A stretch of 64,000 nt of DNA, from contig JBLDXI010000020.1 in NCBI GenBank assembly GCA_047495785.1, positions 186,001 to 250,000 on the forward strand, read 5' to 3'. A program made the position numbers and the translations under genes. The DNA is from Lepidodermella squamata. Lineage: Eukaryota; Gastrotricha. This document shows positions 1 through 12,870 of the stretch, one piece after another. The notes below the pieces were generated by a model, which was given only the letters and a program-made list of their open reading frames with translations, did no database searches and was not told the origin of the DNA. Position 1 is the stretch's first letter. Each line of letters opens with the position of its first letter.

Positions 1-1866
1 GTCGTGAAGCAGCTGTTTAACAGCTAACACTCGAAACCTAAGATTGGTGACTTTTTAATCTGGGTGCGAGAGTTATTCAAGAACCTAACTTGTGTTGAAA
101 GGCTGGACGAATCTGGTAGGTTCCAAGTTTGTCACCATCGTTTTCATCGGGCATTTTTTTAGAAAATTCCTAGAAAAGAATAAAGCAGACAATTAGGATA
201 ATTTTCGAAAGGCAGGGTGCATCGATAATCCCACACATCCATGCACGAACTGCAAGAAATTGAAACATGAGTTTGAAAAATATGCAATTTGATAACGAAT
301 TGACACAGCTTCACAAACAGAACGCGCAAAATCTTGTAGACCTTTTGCAGTAGGTATGGTATTTTAAAAATATTAATTTCACCAGGTTTATGAATAAGGG
401 ACGGAAAACGGAATGTGTATGCAAACAACATGAAGTAGAATATAGTTATTAGGATCAGAATCTGGAACCCCAAAACTGTTGATCGAACTGTCTCAACTTC
501 GCAGTTAATTGACTTCTTTAGAACTAAAGCTATTCACTCAGCATCTGTGATCGATATGAAAATCAATCTAGGTAATCTGATGATTTTTCGTTCGAATGAC
601 CGAGTTAAGCTGTGAGCATCTGTCATGAAAAACTTACTTCAAAGGTAGCAAGTGCGCAGCCTAGTTAGTCATAATGAAGAACCATGAAGAACGTTTCGCA
701 TGAATGATTGATGTTGTCAGCGGAATTGAAATGAGTACCAAAACTTGTCACCAATGATTCTGCATTTGGATAAATAAGGCTCAATGGAGAGCAAAATAAT
801 ATGAAAGTTAGAGAGCACGCTAGGCCGATATGCCAACTCAGGCATCAGCTCGGTACGGAACTCGAAGCAAAATTTCAGCACATAGGCAACTAGGCGACGA
901 TTTCAATTGGCAACTGAAGGATTCACTCTAAATATGAATCTACACATGCTTGTAATTAATAATTATACGTCGTACTCGCTACAAGAGCTTTTGTCCATTT
1001 AACGGGCGCGAATGGGCGAATGGTAGAGTAGGGGTAGGGTACTGACAAGCCTGGCGCCACGAACGACTCAACGACATGACCATAAGGTCAGCGTAGAGGC
1101 TAGTCCGACAGGCATCCAACAGGACTGTACTGGATGCACAGCACTTCTGCTGAACGCCCCTCACTGGACCTGACTGAGGATAGCGACAAACAATTTAGAT
1201 GTTGGTTCCTCTTAGATTACGACCATTAGAGGAGTGTGGCATCCCACGTCTAAGCCCTTAAGCGGTGGCTGCGAGTCAAAAGCTCGAGATCGAAAGTCGC
1301 ACAACGTCACTCAAGCCTTAAGCTAAAAGCATCCAAGAGCGACACCATTCGATCGCACTTCTAAGGTGGGAGAGTAGATCCTCGCTTCGAGAAAAACGGC
1401 AACGTTATGATGACACTAAGGACGCTATTTTTGTTATTTTTCAAATTCATCTGAAAAATGTTTTATAATTTTAATCTTATTTAGTTATTATTATTCTGGT
1501 GAATACTTATTACATAGCAACGTGGTGGCAACGCCGCTAAGTTTTTCCGTCACTTGAGCGCCTTAGTCAGGTTACACCACAAGCCCCGTTCGTCAAAAAT
1601 TTCAGCAAATAGCAGCGGTCTATCATCATGCCATCTTCTACCTGACTAGCAACAAACGGATGAGACGCAGTGGACACCAGCGTTGGGCATTGGTGAAAAC
1701 TGCCCTAGGAAATCAGGCGCTTTCGAAAAAACTGAGTGAAGAAAAACCTCGAAAATTGAAAGCACTGGAACATGGAACACGGGACGTTTAGCTGGATAAT
1801 TTATTGATAAGATGGCATTTTTAGCGGATGCTTCTTGTCACCTATATAGAGTTGTTAATTGATGGA
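1..1866. other. Intergenic, no gene recognised
   Basis: AT-rich sequence with only short stop-interrupted frames. The one structured piece is around 1200-1360, where a segment near 1301-1356 (containing AAAAGCATCCAAGAGCGAC) resembles 63742-63803 at the other end of the window, by eye about 70 percent alike. This suggests a dispersed repeat. The promoter of the gene at 1867 must lie in the right part, but I see no definite TATA or initiator element. Confidence 0.5.
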
Positions 1867-3640
1867 ATGAGCCGCTATTATTCAGAACTGCGGCATCAAA
1901 TTGAGGAGCATTCCGAGTCACTACTTGCGAAACGCTATTTGGAACTGCTACATTTGCTGAATGGTGACGTTGAATGCTCTGGAAGTGAACTCAGTGACTT
2001 TTCTGATGATGCGGAAGAGAATGTATATTTTTTTAATTTGATGTCGGGATTTCAATATTGACTGTATTTTTGCAGTTGGATAGGCGCGTCAAGCGGAAAC
2101 AGAAAAAGAGCCACGGGAAGCATCGAAAGGACGGACAAGATAAGATTGGCCACGTGGCGGATCTAGATGGCGTGAAGACTAAGGTATCAGAGGATAAGGT
2201 TGAAATGCCGATGGAGAAAAAGAGAGAGACGGATGAAAAGTTCAGTAAGTTTCCGTGCGGTACCAAACTTTCGTAGGTAATTCCAAACTAATGTTAGAGC
2301 GATGGTTGAGAAGAAAAAATGCTCAACTACGCAAGGCAAAGAAACAGGAGCAGCTGGAACTTGAGCGAAAAAGACTTTCCGAAGAAAAGGAAATGATTGA
2401 GAAATATGAAAAGTAAGTGAACTGTTTTGTTATTCATTCAATCAATTCAAAAGATGTTTTGAAGGCAACGTAGAGGTCAAATCGCTTACAATGAATGGTT
2501 GTCAAATAAATATTCCGAGTTGAATGGTAAAAAATCTATTGGCGCCTCTCGGAGGAACTCAGCTTCTAAGCTAAGGAACCGCGAGGAAAGCGAGTTTGGC
2601 TTATCAGGAAGCAATAAAGCTGATATTTTGGATCATGGCGAGACATCGTCGGAATCACACCTAAAATCAAGGACAGAAGATGGCGAGGATAAGGTGGCAG
2701 CAGACAAAATAGATAATCCCAAGGATCAACCCATTAATGACAGCGATTTGGAAATTTCCTCGTCAAGCGGGGAAGAAGGCGAGCCTCTCGGTGAATTGAA
2801 TCGAGCGGAAAATAATCCTCTCAGTTCCTCCAAGGACAATTCAGCGGCCAATGGCGAGCGTAGCGAATTGGGAGCTCGCGAGGATGAAATTCCCAGAGCC
2901 AAGGCTGCCAATCAGCCCATCATGTCCGAAACCCAAGTGAAAGAAAACGGAAAGAAGAGCGAGCCGATACCTGTTATGTCATCCGAACCCCAGCACAGCA
3001 AGTCGACTAAACCGAAAGCAAAAAATGTTGATATCGATCATTCAGTTAACGCTAATGCCAGAGAAAGAGGTGCTAAGGTCGAGCAAGAGAGTGAGCCAGA
3101 GAGTAGTTCGACGGATCATCTACGCAAGCGCATAAGCTACGACGATTGGATGAAAGCTCAAAGGGCAAGTCAATGCATTTTATAAATGCACGTACCATTT
3201 TACAAGTCTTGCAATTCTAGGCAAAGTCAGCCATGCAAAAAGCTACGATAGAAAAAGAGCAACAGGATATAAAAGCTTCTCTTCATAAAATGTCAGATGC
3301 TGGATTATCAGCTCGCCAACGCGTAGATCATATACTCAATGACGAAGAAGCTGAAAAAGCTTATAAAACTAAGGCCGATCTGAAACAAAGGCCAAAATCA
3401 TCTTCCTCATCATCTTCATCTAGTCGGCGAATTTCACACGAGGATGTTCGCCAAGCAGCAGCTTCAAAGCCAGCCACCAATCGGCGCCGTGATACATCAG
3501 CCAAATCTGCTGCTGCTGAGAAACCTGAGAGAAAACCATCCGAAGATAGTGGTCCCCATGGGAATATTACGTCGAGTCTTGATACCACTAATATTGAAGG
3601 CGAAGTATTTTCGTTGACTGCTCTCTCAGTGGATGGTTAA
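1867..3640 (+). CDS. Coiled-coil protein, CCDC181/MAP9-like
   Basis: Five exons join in frame: 1867-2022, 2076-2244, 2277-2412, 2465-3164 and 3221-3640, giving 526 residues. The frame is open upstream, so the methionine at 1828 (13 residues more) is also possible. The N-terminus has an acidic patch, then a strongly basic helical stretch with LERWLRRK and AYNEWLSNK. A long Ser/Glu/Lys-rich disordered middle follows, then YDDWMKAQRAK, a further helix and a serine run. Repeated W-L-x-x-K modules inside charged helices are typical of the microtubule-associated CCDC181 and MAP9 proteins, which work at cilia, flagella or spindles. That assignment rests on motif style, not full alignment. The last intron appears to be GC-AG. 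A polyadenylation signal (aataaa) lies near 3824. It is convergent with WDR7. Confidence 0.6.
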
Positions 3641-4162
3641 AAGGGACCCTATATTGGTTGTCAACTGCTAGGTGATTCATTGCTGTTATGATTCGACTGC
3701 TAAATTTCAGAAGAATTTATTTGTATCTTATTCTATCTTTTTGATTGTTTTCCTTCTGCTGAGCTGCATGCCAACATTCCCCTTAGATCTAGTGCATCCT
3801 ATATCGTGTTTTGATGTAAGTTGCAATAAAGATTTCTGAACAAATTCGTGTTTATTTTCAACATTTTCTACATCTCATCATGACTACAAGGCATCACACT
3901 ACATGCCATTAGAGAGTTGATAAAGTTAAGAATAGCATTATTACACGACGGAATTATAGCACAATTTGAAGATCAAAATACAAAAAGCATTCATGAAAAG
4001 CAATCAAGCTATTAAAATCACGATGAAGTGGAATCGTTCCAACAAACAGCTTTGCGTCGCAAAAATATTTATTTGAGGTGATGAAAAAATACAAGGGAGA
4101 GATGGAATCTTCAAGTCACAGGTCACAAGCGGACAGACAATTTACATATAATCATATTGCAT
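3641..4162. other. Convergent 3' intergenic region
   Basis: No open gene here. It carries the plus-strand signal aataaa near 3824 for the upstream gene and a minus-strand aataaa (read as tttatt near 4068) for WDR7, so both 3' ends fall in this 520-bp gap. Confidence 0.55.
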
Positions 4163-7100
4163 TTAAATTGCGAATGTGAATTCTTCATTCTGCGCAGTTC
4201 CCAGGCGCAGATGCAGAGTTGATCGGTCAGACCAGAAGAGCAAGCGAGGCAGCGCGCGCTGAGCGGCCAGCAGCTGATCCGGCGCAACAACAGGAGCTGG
4301 AAGGCTTTTTACAAGCTTCATCAACTGACTCGACGAAGATGAAAACAGCGACGACGATGCCGGCTGCCAAAATGACACCTTACGGTGACCAGCAGAGTAC
4401 GAGGCTAGATGTCTGCCATCGGGCGAGAACAGCAGCTCCGTAACCGACTGACCACCGTGCGCGTTTACCGCTTGCGATGCGAATCTAGCCCACGGTCCGC
4501 CTGGTGCTGAAACCGATTTAGGTGGCTCGTAAAACACAAGTAGACCAGTGCGACCACCGACGGCTATACGCTGGGAATGGATGCAGAAGGCGACAGATGG
4601 CAGCCGACCCAGATGTGGAATGAAATCGGCAAGCTGCCGGCCGCGCAATGCGCTTGGGTCGAGGCAAAAAACAGCAATATCGACCGCTTCCAGTAGCAAT
4701 TCACTCACATCAGTCGGATACCTTTCGACCAGCGAATCCAGCAAGCGAAGAATGTCTCCTCGAGCCCAAAGCAACGCAGCGGGGCTTTTTGGATCAGATG
4801 TGAACTGAGTGTTATCCGCCGAACTACCGTAAGCACCGCCGCCGAGCAAGGCTGAAGGCGACGGTGGCGCAGCTGATATATTAGCCAAACTAGGCGACGC
4901 TGCCAGAGATGCATAGAATCGTCGAACTTCAGTGGCGATCGTAACTATGAACTGCTTGGGTCTGGCGGATGCGATCAGTGCAAGAGAGTGGCGAGCCGTG
5001 CGACTGGCGTCGGCCGCCGGAGACAGAGGCACGAAGGAAGCCATCGCGCTGTGATGTTCACTGGTGCTGAGAAAAGCATTCCAAGCGCTGGCTTGCTCGC
5101 TAGCTGCAGCAGGGCAGAGGGCAAGGAGGGCTAGTAGGACTTGGCTAATATCAAGATATGGCTCCCAAATAGCAAACCCTCGGCCGACCAGCGCAGCCGA
5201 AGCACGCCGTACAGCTGCGAGGGCGTTGAGTTGATCAGTAGTGGAAGAAACAAGGAAGGCCAGTGAACAAGCGGTGGCCTGAGCCAAAACGCCATCGGCC
5301 ACGGAAAAACCTTCCACAAATGCTTTAGGAGCTTTCGCTTCGCCCGGTTGATTCGTGATTGCGGGTGCCTCCTTCCCGACAGGTGAGACGACTGCCTGAC
5401 CGAAATCTGTTCCAATGATTGACAACAAAATTACCGCGGTCGCTTGCAGCCGCCTTAAATCTCCGGCGTCGAACTGGCGCATGGTGCCGGTAGGAGTGGA
5501 TTGACCAGGCGCAACCGGCATTGGCCGCGTCGCTGGGCAGATAAGCTCATGAAGGTCATCCGTAGTCTCACTGCTGCTCAAATAGTTGGGCGGGCGGGTT
5601 GAAGCCTGTGAAGGCATCAAACCATTAGGCTGCTGAGGCAGATATGGTGCCCAGATGTCGACAATCAATTTACGCCCAGCAGCCCCAATACGGCTGAGCT
5701 CTGCCGACAGCAGAGACTGGGCCGCGTCGCGAATCGCCAAGCACTGATCGTGGAAACGATTTGCCAGAGTCTGCAATGGCGGGGCGCGGTAGTTGGAGCC
5801 AACAATTTCGGGAAGCAACACAGTGTACATAGTGCAAATTTGCAACCAAAGCTGCGCGTCTTGTCCGGTTGGCGGGAGCTTCCGACCGGTGCCCGGCGGA
5901 GGAGGGCGCGGAGGTCCCTGGAAGCCAGCCGGAGGAGGCGGGCGCGGGGGAGCCTGGGCGCCAACCTGCTCCAAGCGCGCCGCGGCGTTAGCCAGCGCCA
6001 CGATGGGCAAAAGACGGCTGGCGGTTAGCAGCGCACCAGAAGCCCAATACGCACGTAAAGCCCAAGTTTCGACATTGGAAGTAGATGCGGCTGCGGCTAG
6101 TTCAGCTGCGAATGGATTGGATGACGCAACCGAGGTCGTGGACGCTGACGGGGCGCGTGACCGTGCCGACGAGCTTCTTTTAGTCAACACGCTCAACCAG
6201 CCAGGCAGTAACGAAAACAGCTGCCCTGAGACAATGGCGCCGAAGCAAGGCAATGGCGCAGATGACGGAGGTTGAATATTAAGGCGACTTATGATTTGCG
6301 CATCAAGTTCTGGCGACAAGCCCCATGAATGGAGGATTGAAAAGAGAAGGCGGAGAAGGCGCGAAGGCTCGCATGAAACGCTTTGTTGGGCCTGCTCGGT
6401 AAAATGCGTTGATAGCATAGGCGACCCAGGAGCCATTTGATGACGACCAGGAGCCGGTGATTCGCCCCCTGTCTTGCCATAATCCGGCACGAGTCTCTCT
6501 GCGGCCAATGTGACTGTTTTAAAATAAAAATTGGTATGAAAAGAAATAATTTGGGTAGAGAAATTTACTGATCAAAGTTTCGATGTCGATGTAAGCAACC
6601 AAGGCATCTGCTGCATAACTCGTCAAACTGAGATGCAGAGGCTGGATATGTACTGGAGTATTAGGTAACTTGAATGGAGCCTGCGGTTGTTGGGTAGGAA
6701 CGGCAAGGGAGGCTCCGCGAGTCGCAGCTGCCGGAGCAGGTGTCGCAGAATTCGAATTCGAGTGAAAACGAAGGCGCCGGTGTAGCTGATTGATGATTGG
6801 GCGGTTTTTCTTGCGGGGCTGCATTACAACCTCAACAGTGCCCGGGGCCGTGTCCATGTCACAAGCCGCAAGGACGGCCTCAGCTCTTATCGAACTGACC
6901 ACGCGATCGACTGAAAAATCATAAAAAATCAAGCAAGGTTAACAGGCAATAAGGAAAAATTTACGATGGCCGGTTTCCATTTCCCAAATGTACACATCGC
7001 CGTTGGTGAGACGAACCAGCATGAAATCGTGGGCTGGGCGCCAGCGAATTAAACTGACTGGATATGGATGCTGACTGGCAAGAAGGTGACAGCGTTGCTC

Positions 7101-10100
7101 TTTGACGTTCAGTAACGCCACCGAATTGTCTGAGGCGATCGAGCATACGCAAGATAGAAGGCGAAGCTGAAAAAACATGAACAAATATTTACTAATATTC
7201 ACGTTTGGGCAGCTTGATCATGGGCCACAGACACTTTTGAACTGCTACTTTTCAAAATGCTATTAAAATTAGAACAGGACGGGCCACGGAGCAGCAAGCA
7301 GTTAGTATGGATGACAAATAGACTGAAGAATGTTGTAAGCAAATAGATAATGTGATAATTGATGCTTGTAGTCGCATTCTCTGTAATAACAGGCAGCAAG
7401 CACCCCGAAATAGGACGTACAGCTCTTTGGTATGTCACGGAGAAAAACCCGTCTAACGAGGGTTCGATGTCCGCCTTAAAAGTTTTCCAATCGGGAAATA
7501 TTTAAGCAAGGATGTCGCTATAAATCAAGTAGGCTAAGCGAGAAATGAGATATAACGTACCACAGTGCAGTTCGGGGGAGTGATGAGTAAGCGAAGAATT
7601 TCGCCCGCCTGGACCGTGAATCTATGCAGCCGGGCGCCCTGGCGCAATGACCACACGCAAACGGCGAAATCAGCACCACCACTCAGCAACTGATCGGGAT
7701 CGTAGCGCGAGTCGTCGGCATACGGGTACAAAAGGGCAGTGACACGCGATGGCACGTGACCTTCAAGCATTTGCAAATGCTCAGGGCCTCGCACTCCCTT
7801 GCTACCCAGTAAGCATTCGTGCAATAGATCGATCGCCGGGCAAATTGCTATGCGTCCATCATCCAGCCCGCATACAAGACGTTGGCTATCGGCGATAAAC
7901 ACGCTAACCGTGACATGAGCCGTACCCGTACCGAACCACGACCATTGAGGCTGGGTAAGAAGACCAGCCGGGTCCGAGGGTGAATTGATCTGGCTTCTGT
8001 AGTCTTTCCAAGTATCCGCAAGTGAAATGCGCCAAATTGGTTCAACTACTGACGGGAAACCTCCCTCAGTTGAAGTCTGGGCTGTTTTGTCGGTAGCAAG
8101 AACCCGCCAAGCTGACAAATGGCCGAAATTGTCGCCGGCCACAAGTAAATGTTGATTCTGCGAATAATACATAGACATGCATGTTGAAGCAGCAGCTGCA
8201 GCGATCCCGGGGGAATTCGGGCCAGGATGCGCGTATTTGTAGAGAAGCTCAGGGCTCGCCACCTGATCGGGGGCGACCGTATGAAATGCATCATGACCAG
8301 CGACCGAACTAAGGAAAGTAAAAGCCAAGAGTCAGAAGCAGTTAAACTATTGCAAGTGGAAAACAAAATAAACATAGTCAAGACACAAACAATAGACAAT
8401 GAATGAATCAAGCAAATGCTGTCAAGTAACGTGGACAGGCCAAAAAAAATAAAGTCGAGAAAAAATGTGGGAAATTGTAAGCGCTGTAACTTTTGACGGC
8501 AAGCGCGCTGGTTGGACGCTAAGAATCTAATAATGAATACAACCAAAGCTTCTAAAGGAGCCAAGTTTGTCAAACTTAAATCGACAACCCACCTTGGACG
8601 GTTGATAACGCTTTACAAATTACATCAATTACACGTTAATGATGGCACCAAGTCATCGAAACATAGACCGGATGTTAAACACGTCAATACTTGACCAACA
8701 AAAATCATAAAAAGCAGCTGGAGACGGCAATATTAAAATAACGCATCATGCAACCTCTTCTGAAATAAGGTTACAAGAGAGGTACCGAAAGAGAATAGTA
8801 ATCAAAAGATAACAAATTACACAATGATATGTCAATTGCAAATTATGAGATCGTTACGCGTTCGAACTCGAAAAAAACATAGTAAATACACAATTGTACC
8901 TTCGCCCACAAACACTTCCTCTTCGTCTAGTGAGATGTAGCAGAAATAATCGCAAAAAGTAAATTTAAGAATTCTACCAAGATTTCATAAGTGTAAAATT
9001 AGGCTTTGATGAGGACTGAGTTAGCTGATGGATAAATTTCTCTCTAGCAACTCACTTCGACGGCAGCCGGTATACATAAGCCGTTCCAGCTGTTGACCAA
9101 ATCAAAACCGTGCTGAGATTAAGAAAAACACCTCCTATCCAGCGTTCACCGCGGGAAGTCGCAGCTGAGATGAAAATGGTTACCAATTCGATTCAATCAA
9201 CAAAAAAAAGCCTTACAGGATGAAGGTACAGCCTGCTGGCACAGTGTTGAGAAATCAGACAAGTCGTAGACTTGCCAATATTTTGCGCAAACAACAAGAG
9301 CAGTGCGACGACTTTGTGGACAGCACACTAGATCGACAACATTGCAGGCACGAATCGGCTTCGACTCGTTTTCAGATATCGCATCAGTCGACTAAAACAT
9401 TCAAATAGCGATGGAATTCGATATTAAACATGTTATCATACCACATTGTCCCCGAATGTCCACACCTTGGCGACAGCGGATTGCGTAATTGCCACCACGA
9501 CATTTTCTGAAATTAACGTATGAGTAGGCACAATTTAATTCCACTCGCTAGGTACCTCTCTTGGAGGCCAGATGAAAGACAGTGAACGCAGATATCCAAT
9601 CCGGAGAAACGCGTGAAACAAGGTTAAATAGAATCACGAGAGAAATCGGATCGATCACTCGCATGTCTTGGTAATGACCCACACAGAAAAGTCGCACTGA
9701 TCCAGATGGAGCGCAAGCAAACGCTTGGACTTTAGTAGTAGTGAAATTGAACTTCCTGTGTTTTACAGAGTTGAATGTATCCAAATTCCAAGTTACAAGA
9801 TCTCTGATAAAATAAAGAGACACCAAATACATAATCAAGTAATTTATCGTTATCATACCCATCTTCGCTCGAGCTAGTGAAATACCAGTTAGAATTTGAT
9901 GGCTCTTGATATAACGCTATCGAATTGACGACGTCTGCATGACACTCAATTATCGCAAAAGGTTCTGCTTTGCTCTGAAACAATAAATTGTACAGAAAAT
10001 TTATCGTTCTTTGCGTCTTACTTGACTCGCGCCATCTTCATAATGAACCAGTGCTATATGGCCACAGGTCGTGCCGTATACGATCACCCTAGCATCGCTG

Positions 10101-10186
10101 CCAAACACAACAGATGAAATGGACATCTGAGGTGGCTTGGAAGACCAGAACACTACGGGCAGCATCAGTTTACCGCTTTGAACCAT
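4163..10186 (-). CDS. WDR7: WD-repeat protein WDR7 / Rabconnectin-3 beta
   Basis: Large gene of about ten exons, starting at 10186 (MVQSGKLMLPVVFW) and ending at 4163. Exons are visible at about 10024-10186, 9863-9974, 9553-9805, 9447-9507, 9056-9168, a probable micro-exon near 8912-8939, 7560-8306, 6963-7169, 6566-6911 and a 2.3-kb last exon, 4163-6508. Family signatures include SRVSPDWISAF, VLIWSTAGTAYVYRLP, LLYPYADDSRYD with LLSGGADFAVCVWSL, LIRWRPAHDFMLV and, at the C-terminus, two more WD repeats (IAVGGRTGLLVFY, FSPDGRHLASYS). Rabconnectin-3 beta pairs with DMXL proteins to drive V-ATPase assembly and acidification of endosomes and synaptic vesicles. Odd points are a proline-rich insert in the last exon (around 5880-5960) and a roughly 750-bp intron region at 8307-9055. 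The identity is firm; some splice sites are approximate. Confidence 0.88.
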
Positions 10187-12381
10187 TTTCGATGAGAAAA
10201 CTAAACGTAAAAGTCAAGTAAGCGATGAATTTAATCAGCAGAGATGATATAAACACCACTTTTACGGCCACATATCATAATACATAAGATACTAACTGAT
10301 GCATGGAATTTAGACCTTGGTATCAATTCTAGTGTTATAACAGAGCGTGAGTTGATAGGAAAAAATCAGATGGCTCGACATGATGCAACAGTAAGATAGA
10401 ATTATGAATTGAGACGTATTTGGGCAGCTGAGACACGAGACACTTGCTCGACCCTTCCTCACTCGGAGTGAATGGCGCTTCCCCATGTCAGTCGCCCGGG
10501 CTGATTACATTCGAGTTAGGTGTTGATTGTTGATGAAGCCTTATTCCTCATTAGGGCACTGTGAAATAATCGAGAATCCAGGACGTCATCATCATCGTCA
10601 TCATTTGTATTGAAGAAACTATTGAATAAGTGTTTGGCTGACTACAGCCTCTAGCTGGCACTATATTTTCAACTTTTCTATTTTCCAACTGTAATAACCA
10701 AAAAATGCTTTGAATAGGCCTTACTGCCTGCTGCCTGGGATCATCAAGGGGACAAGAAGTCGAGGGATCACCAAGGGCCAGCCTACCTCCCCTCATACCT
10801 TGGGGACCTCCTCATCGCCAAGGGCCAGGAAGATTCTGTGACGGTAAGTCTGTTGGTTTCCGAGAGTCTTAGATCCCACCGCGGCACTTTTTTGGCCCCT
10901 GCCAGCTAGAAAAATGGTAATATGACTTCCAAGCTTATTTGAATCTATAAAAGTAGGCAAATTTTTTATTGTTTTATAAAAATTAAATTATCATTTTGTT
11001 TTTATGTATTCAAATTTTTCGCGGGTTAGCGCGCTATCAGTTTTTAACAGATGGAAAACGGATGGAAAACCGCTTGAAGATGAAGAAATGAAGAACTTAC
11101 AGCGAATCCACAACTCATAGCCTTGTTCGAAGGCCGCCGGCGCCTGCTACCATCTTCTGGCATCGCTTGAGAAGTAACCCTGTTATTTCAGCGACATATG
11201 CTTAACGGATTACAGGTCAAATAAGCTGATTGCGTCCTTCTGTATTCGCTCCTTCGGACCAGATTCGGTCGTTGAGTTCGAGATAGTAATATCTATGACA
11301 TTGCAATAAAAAAGGAACCTTGCAAGCCATTCCTACCTACGGTTTTTCCTGACATTAATTAAGGTTTTTCCAGAGTAAATCTCTGGAGTTACTCATTTGA
11401 CACGCTTAGCATCAGCATGAGCCAGCAACCGGCGTGAAGAAGTCTGAGCGTCATACATTTCAACGACTGCTACAGCCACACCCGGATTTTGGTTATGTAT
11501 GCATGAGGAATCGAACCACAGCAGTGCGATGTTGATGCCAAACGAACAAATAATCCTCTTTGTCCACGCGTAAAAAGAAAAATCGCCAAAAATTGGATGC
11601 GCGTTTATATAAAAACACCATAGGTAACACAAAATCAAAGAAGTGCAAAACAGTATTATGTCCAACGCATGTCTTGATGGCGCGAAAACGGTGCATTCCG
11701 GTAAAAATGGCCGGCGCCATTCGATCCGCCGTGATCAACTACTTCCATGTTCGACTCGGTGACATATTTTTCTGAAAATTTCGAAAATAAAGCTGTTTGT
11801 TCGATTTATCTCACCGCCGCACCGACGACGAATCAGTCCGCAGTCCGGTTCTTCGAGAAGCATGAAATTCACGGCTACAGCAGTCCACTCAAAGCGTGTA
11901 GGCGTGATCAATTTCCTTAAGTATAAAAGATTTTACTACTCACAAATAACGTTTCAAACACGATTGGGGACAAAACTGGTAACACTTGTTTTGATAGCCC
12001 TGAGACATGTTTGTTAATATCCTTACTGGTTGTTAGACCCTGAACCCTGAAGAAGACTATGGATAAAAGTCGAAACATGTTGGAACATGTTGGCGACGGA
12101 TTCTTTTAATAGTTCTATTAATTGAAACCATTTTTTTTACTCCGAAGTTCTGTCGTGCGACTCTTACATTTATTAAACAAAGAATCCTGCAACTATAGTG
12201 TATTTCCTAGTATAGATTAGGAGCAAGCATACAGCGACTTCAGAAAAAGAAACTCAAGAAATTTTGATAGCAACTTTTTGATTGATTTTTTTGATAGCAA
12301 CTTTTGGTGACACAAGTCTTATTTACTCGATAACATTTCGTGTTGCTTTTGGTTTATATTGTCGATGGTTATAAACAACGT
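10187..12381. other. Intergenic with repeat debris
   Basis: No conserved gene found. Short frames on both strands near 11393-11775 have no recognisable domain. CAAGGGCCAG recurs at about 10776 and 10820. A hammerhead-like motif lies at 12047-12091 and is listed separately. The WDR7 promoter must fall at the left edge, and the 3' UTR of the second neuropeptide gene at the right edge. Confidence 0.45.
12047..12091 (+). ncRNA. Hammerhead-ribozyme-like motif, Penelope-type
   Basis: The core CTGAAGA (12047-12053) is followed by a hairpin pairing GACT (12055-12058) with AGTC (12068-12071), then GAAAC (12072-12076). CATGT (12076-12080) can then pair with ACATG (12085-12089), followed by TT. The order CUGANGA, stem II, GAAA, stem III, UH is that of hammerhead ribozymes, which occur in Penelope-like retroelements. 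An extra A sits before stem II and stem I is weak, so this may be a decayed or inactive copy. Confidence 0.35.
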
Positions 12382-12870
12382 TTATCTCCTTTTGCCCCAG
12401 CTACTTTCCATGCGCAGCCACTGATTTCCCGAGCTGATGATGAAAATGAAATGATTAGTTGAAGGATTCAGGAAAAATAAGTGATCTCACCGCTTCTTAC
12501 GCCCCCAACTGCTTTCCATGTTCACCCACGAAGCCTCATTCCCGATTTTCTTCGGCTGCAATATTTTTGTCTTACCAGTGCGCTTTTGGAACATAGCATC
12601 GTCTCCATCTTCGTTGTCCTCAAGGAGATATTGCACAAGTTCATCGATCATTTCGTCATCATCGACCATTTCGTTGTCGTTGTCGGCGCTGCGCTTCTCC
12701 TTGCCGAACGAATTGACCTCGTCATCTGCGGTATCAAAATTTCCGAGAGAGTCGTCAAGCTTCAGAACACCATTGTCCTCTTCATCGCTTAGTTGAACAG
12801 CCGGGGCCGCGAAGATGGGCAACACGGCGAAAGCGAAGATGAGAGCAGAAGCGGCAGAGAATGTTCGCAT
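12382..12870 (-). CDS. Myoinhibitory peptide (allatostatin-B) precursor 2
   Basis: Two exons, 12491-12870 and 12382-12433, encode 143 residues. The N-terminus is a signal peptide (MRTFSAASALIFAFAVLPIF) and is followed by a long acidic spacer with a KR site. Near the end are two copies of the W(X6)W-Gly-basic pattern. One reads ASWVNMESSWGRKKR in exon 1. The other, NQWLRMESSWGKRR, is in exon 2 and is completed by the splice. Cleavage at KK and KR and amidation from Gly would release two W(X6)W-amides. Such peptides are the myoinhibitory/allatostatin-B family, which act through sex-peptide-receptor-type GPCRs. It lies about 1 kb downstream of a paralogous precursor on the same strand. Signal peptide, dibasic sites and amidation glycines are all seen directly; function is by family. 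Confidence 0.87.

Noticed and set aside
5793-6275. 160-codon open frame on the plus strand
   Set aside because: It lies antisense to the proline-rich part of the WDR7 last exon. Its Gly/Arg-rich content mirrors that low-complexity sequence, and no domain is seen.
11393-11775. Overlapping frames on both strands near 11.5 kb
   Set aside because: 80-90 codons each, no recognisable motif, no convincing splice context. Left as intergenic.
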